Positions 47,528 through 52,661 of a stretch of 52,661 nucleotides of DNA are shown here, one piece after another (within the stretch, counting starts at the first letter, position 1; each line of letters opens with the position of its first letter). The notes below the pieces were generated by a model. The model saw only the letters and a program-made list of their open reading frames with translations. It had not been told where the DNA came from and ran no database searches. The translations under genes were made by a program, and so were the position numbers. This stretch comes from a virus, in IMG/VR virus record IMGVR_UViG_3300042541_000817, positions 1 to 52,661 of that record. One strand, written 5' to 3'.

Positions 47528-48862
47528 GTGAGCAATATATCTAAAGCCCATTGGAATTCAGATGGGGAAAATCTTCGTCTATCAATGCCTTTTAGTAAGG
47601 TCGACAAAGAACGACGCATCGTTTCAGGTTTTGCATCATTAGACAATCTAGACAAGCAGATGGATATCGTAACAGCAGAAGCATCTATGAACGCTTTTGC
47701 AAAGTTTAGAGGAAACATTCGTGAAATGCATCAACCACTTGCAGTTGGTAAGATGGTAAATTTTAAAGAAGATAAGTATTTTGATCCAGACTCAAAGAAA
47801 TTTTACAGAGGCGTTTTCGTTTCAGCATATGTTTCAAAAGGTGCACAAGATACTTGGGAAAAAGTTCTAGACGGAACACTAACAGGTTTTTCTATTGGTG
47901 GACGAATGAACAAATGGGATGACGGATTTGATGAAAAGTCAGACTCACAAATTAGAATTATTAAAGACTACGACCTGATAGAGTTAAGCCTTGTAGATTC
48001 ACCAGCAAATCAATTTGCCAATATAGTATCGGTTGAAAAAGTTGATGGTGTAGATATCGTAAAGGGAGACTTAACAGTTTTAGAAAATGTTTTTTACGAC
48101 AAGGAAAACGGTATTGTAATATCATCTGAGAACGAATCAGAACTCAGCCCAGTCAGTGGAGAACAAATGGAAAATATAGGGTTCGTTGAAAAAACGGATA
48201 ACGAAAAAACAGTAATGATAAAATTCTTAGTTGATAGTGCTAAAGGCATTAATACTTCTAAGATTAACAAGGAGGTACAACCTATGACAAAATCAAAAAC
48301 ACAAGTTGAAAAGACAGATGTAGTTGAAGATGTTGTGGTCGCTCCAGAGGCAGATGCATCAGTTGCAGAAGTTACTGAACAAGTTGCTAAGGCAGAAGAG
48401 GTTGAGGCAACAGAAGTTGCTAAGACCGATGAAGTTGTAGCAGAAGAGATTACTAAAGCAGAAGATGCTGAAGCAGTCGAAACAGTAGTTGAAGCAGTTG
48501 TAGAAGTATCTAAGTCAGAAGAGGTAGTTGCAGAAGCAGTTACCGAAATGAAAAATACTCTAGAATCAGCCTTTAGCGATCTAGTGTCAACAGTAAAGGC
48601 TTTGCAAGCAGAAGTAGAACTTCTTAAGTCTTCAAAGGTAGATGTTGATACAGTTAAGGATTCATTTGCAGCAGTTGCAAAAGATATTGCAGCAGTATCA
48701 AGTGAATTTAATGAATTTGGAAAACGAGTAGACGCTGTGGAAGCAGACACCGCATTCCGAAAGTCTGGAGATATCGGCGATATCTTTCAGAATCAATCTG
48801 AAACGGTTGAAAAATCCCTATGGGGCGGTAGTTTCCTCAAAACAGCCGATCTATTCAAATGA
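47528..48862 (+). CDS. Prohead protease with fused scaffold
   Basis: A 444-residue protein. Residues about 15-180 have the HK97/XkdF-type prohead protease pattern: RRIVSGFASLDNLDKQMDIV, IREMHQPLAVGK with the likely catalytic His, GFSIGGRM and LIELSLVDSPAN with the catalytic Ser. Residues 250-440 are Ala/Glu/Val-rich and helical, the scaffold. It cuts scaffold and capsid N-termini during head maturation. The GTG at 47528 is chosen because it is six bases after TATAAT. Confidence 0.9.
   Translation: MSNISKAHWNSDGENLRLSMPFSKVDKERRIVSGFASLDNLDKQMDIVTAEASMNAFAKFRGNIREMHQPLAVGKMVNFKEDKYFDPDSKKFYRGVFVSAYVSKGAQDTWEKVLDGTLTGFSIGGRMNKWDDGFDEKSDSQIRIIKDYDLIELSLVDSPANQFANIVSVEKVDGVDIVKGDLTVLENVFYDKENGIVISSENESELSPVSGEQMENIGFVEKTDNEKTVMIKFLVDSAKGINTSKINKEVQPMTKSKTQVEKTDVVEDVVVAPEADASVAEVTEQVAKAEEVEATEVAKTDEVVAEEITKAEDAEAVETVVEAVVEVSKSEEVVAEAVTEMKNTLESAFSDLVSTVKALQAEVELLKSSKVDVDTVKDSFAAVAKDIAAVSSEFNEFGKRVDAVEADTAFRKSGDIGDIFQNQSETVEKSLWGGSFLKTADLFK
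48284..48862 (+). CDS. Nested in-frame scaffold protein
   Basis: Inside the protease gene AAGGAGG is followed eight bases later by ATG at 48284, in the same frame. It would give a 192-residue protein consisting only of the scaffold: Val/Glu/Ala repeats, then a coiled coil (about 80-165). This is the arrangement of lambda C and Nu3. The ribosome site is among the strongest in the window. Confidence 0.7.
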   Translation: MTKSKTQVEKTDVVEDVVVAPEADASVAEVTEQVAKAEEVEATEVAKTDEVVAEEITKAEDAEAVETVVEAVVEVSKSEEVVAEAVTEMKNTLESAFSDLVSTVKALQAEVELLKSSKVDVDTVKDSFAAVAKDIAAVSSEFNEFGKRVDAVEADTAFRKSGDIGDIFQNQSETVEKSLWGGSFLKTADLFK

Positions 48863-48885
48863 ACAAATCACTAGGAGGTGACAAT

Positions 48886-50016
48886 ATGTCAGAAGAAATA
48901 ATCAAAAACCAGCCAGGCGCTGAAGCAAATCTAGGAGGAGAAACTCCAGGTCTGTATCAGGGTCAAGGTGCTTTCGCATCAGGTGGTATTGGTGGAGTAT
49001 CAAATCCAGGAGCAAACACTCTCGGAAACATTCCAACAGCAACACTTGGATCAACAAGCGGAGCAAATGCTGTTAACCCTAGTGGTTCAGCGGCTTCTGG
49101 AATTTTGCGCCCCGAGCAGGCACGTCGTTTTATCGACTATGTTTGGGACGCTACAGTATTAGCAAAGGATGGCCGTCGTGTAACAATGAAGGCTAATTCA
49201 ATGGAACTTGAGAAGGTAAACGTCGGTGAGCGTGTAATTCGTGCAGCAGCGCAAGCAATTGGTACATACACAAACACAGGCGCAACATTCTCTAAGGTCG
49301 AACTTACTACCAAGAAGATTCGTCTTGATTGGGAAGTAACAGCAGAATCATTGGAAGATGGTGTAGAAGGTGACGCTCTAGAAGATCACTTAGTACGCTT
49401 GATGACCAACGCATTCGCAAATGATATCGAAGATCTCGCTATCAATGGTGATGGTTCAACAGGAGCATTCTTGTCAATCATGCCAGGCTTTATTAAGAAG
49501 ACCAAAGATGGTGGAGCACATGAGTCAGTAGTGACCGTAGCAGATAATGCTTGGACACCTGATGTAATGCAGGGCATCATCAATGCAATGCCACGTAAGT
49601 ACCGTGCACTTAAGAACAATCTTAAGTTCTACGCAGGTACAGACGTATTCGGTGGAATCGTTAAGAATAACGGTACACTTGCTGATGCAGTTGCTGAAGC
49701 GTTTGCTGGACAAATTCCAGGAAGCACACAAGCAAATCGTCAGAACTACCTTGATGGTATCGGACAGACATTCGGTGGAGCACGTACAACTCGTGTTCTC
49801 GGAATCGAAGTTCAGGAAGTTCCTTACTACCCAGCAGGATATGTCGACTTGACATTCCCAGCAAACCGTGTATGGGGATTCCAAAGAGACATCACTGTAA
49901 ACCGTGAATACGTAGCAAAGAAGGACACGATTGAATACACAGTATTCGTTCGCTTCGGACTCCAGTTGGAAGAAGAAGACGCCATTTCTTACGCAGATGC
50001 TGCTTCAGACTCATAG
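48886..50016 (+). CDS. Major capsid protein, HK97 fold
   Basis: A 376-residue protein placed directly after protease/scaffold. The start follows AGGAGGTGA seven bases away; an ATG overlapping the protease stop is less likely. The first 70 residues are Gly/Ala/Ser-rich and likely removed or disordered. IRLDWEVTAESLEDG and the C-terminal VFVRFGLQLEEEDA segment fit HK97-type capsids. Codons use more C-ending forms (CGT/CGC, AAG, TAC) than the neighbours, as in highly expressed genes. Confidence 0.9.
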   Translation: MSEEIIKNQPGAEANLGGETPGLYQGQGAFASGGIGGVSNPGANTLGNIPTATLGSTSGANAVNPSGSAASGILRPEQARRFIDYVWDATVLAKDGRRVTMKANSMELEKVNVGERVIRAAAQAIGTYTNTGATFSKVELTTKKIRLDWEVTAESLEDGVEGDALEDHLVRLMTNAFANDIEDLAINGDGSTGAFLSIMPGFIKKTKDGGAHESVVTVADNAWTPDVMQGIINAMPRKYRALKNNLKFYAGTDVFGGIVKNNGTLADAVAEAFAGQIPGSTQANRQNYLDGIGQTFGGARTTRVLGIEVQEVPYYPAGYVDLTFPANRVWGFQRDITVNREYVAKKDTIEYTVFVRFGLQLEEEDAISYADAASDS

Positions 50017-50038
50017 TCTGTAACCAGTAACCTTTAAT

Positions 50039-50070
50039 GGGGGGCGGGAGTTCACTCTCCTGTCCCCCTT
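50039..50070 (+). terminator. Hairpin after the capsid gene
   Basis: GGGGG...GGGAG pairs with CTCC...CCCCC around a six-base loop, with one bulge, followed by a short T-poor tail (TTAATACTTTAG). Likely a partial terminator or 3' end protection for the capsid message. A new TATAAT (50084-50089) follows. Confidence 0.7.
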
Positions 50071-50107
50071 AATACTTTAGTGATATAATACAAACAAGGA
50101 GGATACA

Positions 50108-50539
50108 ATGGAAAATAATGATAAAGAAATGCGATCAATACATGAATTTGTAGAAGAGCCAGCACAAGCACCAGAGCCAGTACAAGCACCAGAACCAGTA
50201 CAAGCACCAGAACCAGTACAGGAGCCAGTACAAGCACCAGTAGTTGAGGCACCAGTTGTCGAAGAACCAGCAGTGGAAGAGCCAGTCCAGGCACTAGGAT
50301 TTACTAAAACAGGAGCAATTGGTTCAATGGCAGCAGACGGCCCTAAGAAAACTGTTAAGGTAGATGGTCTTGGAGACAAGGTCGCTATTCACTCAACAAA
50401 AAGCGTTTATTGGTCAGAAGTCGGGTCTGTAACTAAAGGTTACAATATTGTAACAAAACAACAGGCAGACAAGTGGTTAACTCGCAAACATGTTAGAATT
50501 GCAGAACCAGAAGAAGTCAAGAAGGCTTTTGGTTTGTAA
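50108..50539 (+). CDS. Head-associated protein with VQAPEP repeats
   Basis: A 143-residue protein. Residues about 16-60 are Pro/Glu/Val/Gln repeats (APEPVQ, APVVE) with 15-18 bp DNA periodicity; the C-terminal 75 residues form a small globular domain (KSVYWSEVGSVTKGYNIV). The place after the capsid gene suggests a decoration or connector protein. Its proline repeat is another possible substrate for the oxygenases. AAGGAGG site and own TATAAT. Confidence 0.65.
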   Translation: MENNDKEMRSIHEFVEEPAQAPEPVQAPEPVQAPEPVQEPVQAPVVEAPVVEEPAVEEPVQALGFTKTGAIGSMAADGPKKTVKVDGLGDKVAIHSTKSVYWSEVGSVTKGYNIVTKQQADKWLTRKHVRIAEPEEVKKAFGL

Positions 50540-50541
50540 AA

Positions 50542-51423
50542 ATGGAAATATTGAGGGTTCCGCCATACGCTAATATACCAGTTACTTATACAGTTCCTAC
50601 ATCTGTAGTGGACGAAGATGTAACTGTTACTGTTACCGATTTGGCGGACCTTTCAATTTCTACATTAGAATTTGATGAACTTTCAACGGGAGACACAGTA
50701 ACAATAAACCTTCCTGGAAGATATGACTCTGACTATAGAGTAGAAGTTATTATTGACGGAGATATTGTTTCTGATACTACATACGAAATAGTCAGGCCGT
50801 ACGTAAACCCAACTACAAAGGGAGATACAGCCTCAGACATTTCTGCCTATGCAGATAATGAAGAATTAGCAAGAGCAATTATTGATTCAATAGTTGGAGA
50901 AGGATTTTATTATAAGAAAAAGGTTTTAAATTTTACAGGAACTGGATCAGACTATTTGCCTATCTGGGATGATGTAAAAAAAGTTTTAACGGTATATGAA
51001 AATAACAAATTGGTTACAGACAGAGAATATGAAGTAACATCTGACAAGACAGCAATTGTTGAGAAATCAACGGACAATATTAATCGTGCAGAGTCAGCCC
51101 CACTAGTATTACCTGCAGCGTCTTCTGATTCATTAGATCCACAGTTTATTTATAGAGGATTTGGAAAAACTTGGGACTACAGAATAACCGTCGAATACGG
51201 ACACACATCTGTTCCATCAGATATTGTTAAGGCAACAGAGATGCTTGTTCACGATATAGAATGCGGGAAGTTAGATTATTACAAGAGATTTATTTCTTCA
51301 TACAACACAGATCAATATAGAATTCAATTTGATAAAGGTTTATTCGAAGGAACAGGAAATATACTTGTAGACAAGATACTCTCGAAGTATACTAAGTCTA
51401 TTACAAAACTTGGGGTGTTGTAA
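50542..51423 (+). CDS. Head-tail connector-like protein
   Basis: A 293-residue protein. The first 95 residues are Ig-like (VPTSVVDEDVTVTVTD...GRYDSDYRVEV). The C-terminal part (ATEMLVHDIECGKLDYYKR) is helical as in gp6-type adaptors. Assignment rests mainly on position. Confidence 0.6.
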   Translation: MEILRVPPYANIPVTYTVPTSVVDEDVTVTVTDLADLSISTLEFDELSTGDTVTINLPGRYDSDYRVEVIIDGDIVSDTTYEIVRPYVNPTTKGDTASDISAYADNEELARAIIDSIVGEGFYYKKKVLNFTGTGSDYLPIWDDVKKVLTVYENNKLVTDREYEVTSDKTAIVEKSTDNINRAESAPLVLPAASSDSLDPQFIYRGFGKTWDYRITVEYGHTSVPSDIVKATEMLVHDIECGKLDYYKRFISSYNTDQYRIQFDKGLFEGTGNILVDKILSKYTKSITKLGVL

Positions 51424-51872
51424 TGACTGTTTGTGAAACTCCAGACTTTATGTTTCCAATGCAAGCCTCTCTATATCATCCAATTGTTGAGCAAGGCGAC
51501 TTTGGAGCAATTAAAAAACAATGGGTTTTAGATAGAACCTTTGCTTGCAGTTTTTCATCAGGAGGCTCAGCATTTAAAGAAGAAGTAAAGCCAAATGTAA
51601 ACATTACTCAGAATAGCATTTTAGTTGGAAGGACAAAGTCAGACATTAGAATATCTTCCAGAGACAACAAGAATTCTTTAACTAATATACTCATAACAGA
51701 TGTAAAAGATCAAGAAGGAAACCTAGTTTATCTAGAAACCTCTGGTCCAAGATCTGGTAAGGGAACGCTATTTGAGATAGCGACCTACGAGCCTTTTGTA
51801 GGACCATTTGGAGTAGTAGAATCTTATAAGTTGATTATCAGAAGATCAGAAAATCAAACAGGTGACGTATGA
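51423..51872 (+). CDS. Head closure-like protein
   Basis: A 149-residue beta-rich protein that overlaps both neighbours. Size and order (adaptor, closure, neck) fit a head-completion protein of the SPP1 gp16 type. No specific motif; call is by context. Confidence 0.5.
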   Translation: MTVCETPDFMFPMQASLYHPIVEQGDFGAIKKQWVLDRTFACSFSSGGSAFKEEVKPNVNITQNSILVGRTKSDIRISSRDNKNSLTNILITDVKDQEGNLVYLETSGPRSGKGTLFEIATYEPFVGPFGVVESYKLIIRRSENQTGDV

Positions 51873-52543
51873 GAACAGTATTTAATTCTATGCAATTTAA
51901 AAAAGATATGAACAATATTGTTGATTACTCTGTTGGATTTTTAGAGGGTATTCATAGAGGAAAAACTGTATTTTTAAAAACACTAGGACTAGAAACAGTA
52001 GAACTTATGAAAGAGTTTATAGACTCAAACGCAAGGGTAAACCCAGAAATGCTGCACCATATTTACGAATGGCATCAAACAGGAAGCCCCAGTGCAAGAC
52101 TATACGACATATCATATACCACCAGCCAATTGGGACTATCTTTTAAATCATCTTTTAGTCAGTCTACATCAATTAAGAATGGATCAAGAACTCCGTTTTA
52201 TGACAAGGCAAGAATTATGGAAGAAGGAATTCCAGTTACAATTAGGCCAAGGCTTGCTCAGGCTTTAGCGTTTGAAGATAATGGAGAAATGGTGTTTACA
52301 AAAAATGAAGTTAGAGTTGACAATCCTGGAGGAACTGCAGTAGAAGGTGGTTTTGAAAAAGTGTTTGATATGTTCTTTAATAGATATTTTTCTCAAGCAT
52401 TCTTAAGGGTTAGTGGAGTTGCCAAGTATCTTGAAAATCCAATAGTGTACAAAAAAGATATGGCAGCAGGAAAGAGAATGGGTAGATCAAAAGGAATTTC
52501 AACAGGCTATCGCTGGATTGCTAACGCAGGAGTGGGTGCATAA
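51869..52543 (+). CDS. Neck or tail-completion protein
   Basis: A 224-residue basic protein overlapping the preceding gene by ATGA. Order and size fit an HK97 gp10-like neck protein, and a GIPVTIRPR segment near residue 125 is compatible. Not certain. Confidence 0.5.
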   Translation: MRTVFNSMQFKKDMNNIVDYSVGFLEGIHRGKTVFLKTLGLETVELMKEFIDSNARVNPEMLHHIYEWHQTGSPSARLYDISYTTSQLGLSFKSSFSQSTSIKNGSRTPFYDKARIMEEGIPVTIRPRLAQALAFEDNGEMVFTKNEVRVDNPGGTAVEGGFEKVFDMFFNRYFSQAFLRVSGVAKYLENPIVYKKDMAAGKRMGRSKGISTGYRWIANAGVGA

Positions 52544-52661
52544 TGTCAGTAGTCATCGATCATCCACCATCATTTATCAACGCATTTTTACAGCAAAAAC
52601 TTGGTCCAGACTTTGGCGCTATCCCAATGTTTCCAACAGTACCAACAGACATGGCTTCATT
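52543..52661 (+). CDS. Partial protein, probably tail terminator
   Basis: ATG overlaps the previous stop (TAATG); 39 codons are visible before the window ends. In this gene order a tail terminator is expected next. The visible part, rich in Pro and hydrophobic residues, does not decide it. Confidence 0.55.
   Translation, partial: MSVVIDHPPSFINAFLQQKLGPDFGAIPMFPTVPTDMAS

Noticed and set aside
48094-48750. Long Ser/Thr/Ala-rich frame on the minus strand opposite the scaffold
   Set aside because: A shadow of the Ala/Glu/Val-rich coding sequence; no ribosome site or promoter.
50052-50379. Minus-strand frames opposite the VQAPEP repeats
   Set aside because: Low-complexity shadows of the repeat; no promoter, and they cross the capsid terminator.

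Overview
The window is part of the genome of a tailed double-stranded DNA phage. The right end carries a standard HK97-type head module in the usual order: portal, prohead protease with a fused scaffold region, major capsid protein, connectors. The host is most likely a low-GC actinobacterium, perhaps aquatic. This is an inference from the many genes that start 6-7 bases after a TATAAT-like box (leaderless mRNAs, common in Actinobacteria), from GlxR/CRP-like palindromes, and from small genes of the type seen in actinophages (GP88, DUF932, DUF4241-like). No terminase, integrase, polymerase or tail tape measure lies inside the window, so it is incomplete.

Left arm (about 1-11.6 kb, minus strand): roughly thirty small genes, mostly 25-165 codons, translationally coupled through TAATG or ATGA overlaps, plus one tRNA-Asp. 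They are grouped into short operons separated by a recurring spacer. Read in the direction of transcription, the spacer holds a stem-loop, CACGTG, often a pair of DnaA-box-like 9-mers 11-12 bp apart, a TGTGA-N6-TCACA palindrome, short words such as GACACGCC and 9-bp TGTCC repeats, and then a promoter. Ten promoters place TGTCA exactly 11 bases from the -10 box. At about 12.0-12.5 kb a plus-strand operon of three small genes looks like a set of paralogues of left-arm genes. It is followed by a terminator and an endonuclease VII-type HNH gene.

Middle (13.3-15.3 kb): small genes, a degenerate DHH-phosphoesterase-like gene and a small membrane protein. Fibre region I (15.5-20.4 kb): collagen-like and BppU-like virion proteins, then a 680-residue protein with about 45 copies of TPVAP. 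Directly downstream is a putative modification operon: a DUF6171-like zinc protein, two 2-oxoglutarate/Fe(II) oxygenases, an O-fucosyltransferase-like enzyme, a plant-like GDP-mannose 3,5-epimerase and a second fucosyltransferase-like enzyme. A convergent minus-strand gene encodes an exported lytic transglycosylase. Fibre region II (25.9-32.1 kb): more fibre proteins, ending with a protein that carries about 80 residues made only of Phe and Pro.

Modification cluster II (32.6-39.6 kb): seven more 2OG/Fe(II) oxygenases, interleaved with two DUF6065-like proteins and one unknown, followed by an AdoCbl-dependent (class II) ribonucleotide reductase. A 1238-residue LamG-like protein and the head genes finish the window.

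The working hypothesis is that the oxygenases hydroxylate prolines of the collagen-like, TPVAP and/or Phe-Pro regions of the phage's own fibres, and that the epimerase makes GDP-L-galactose (or L-gulose), which the two fucosyltransferase-like enzymes attach to hydroxyproline or Thr. That would be an extensin-like glycosylated virion fibre. The enzyme assignments rest on visible motifs; the substrate link is inference.
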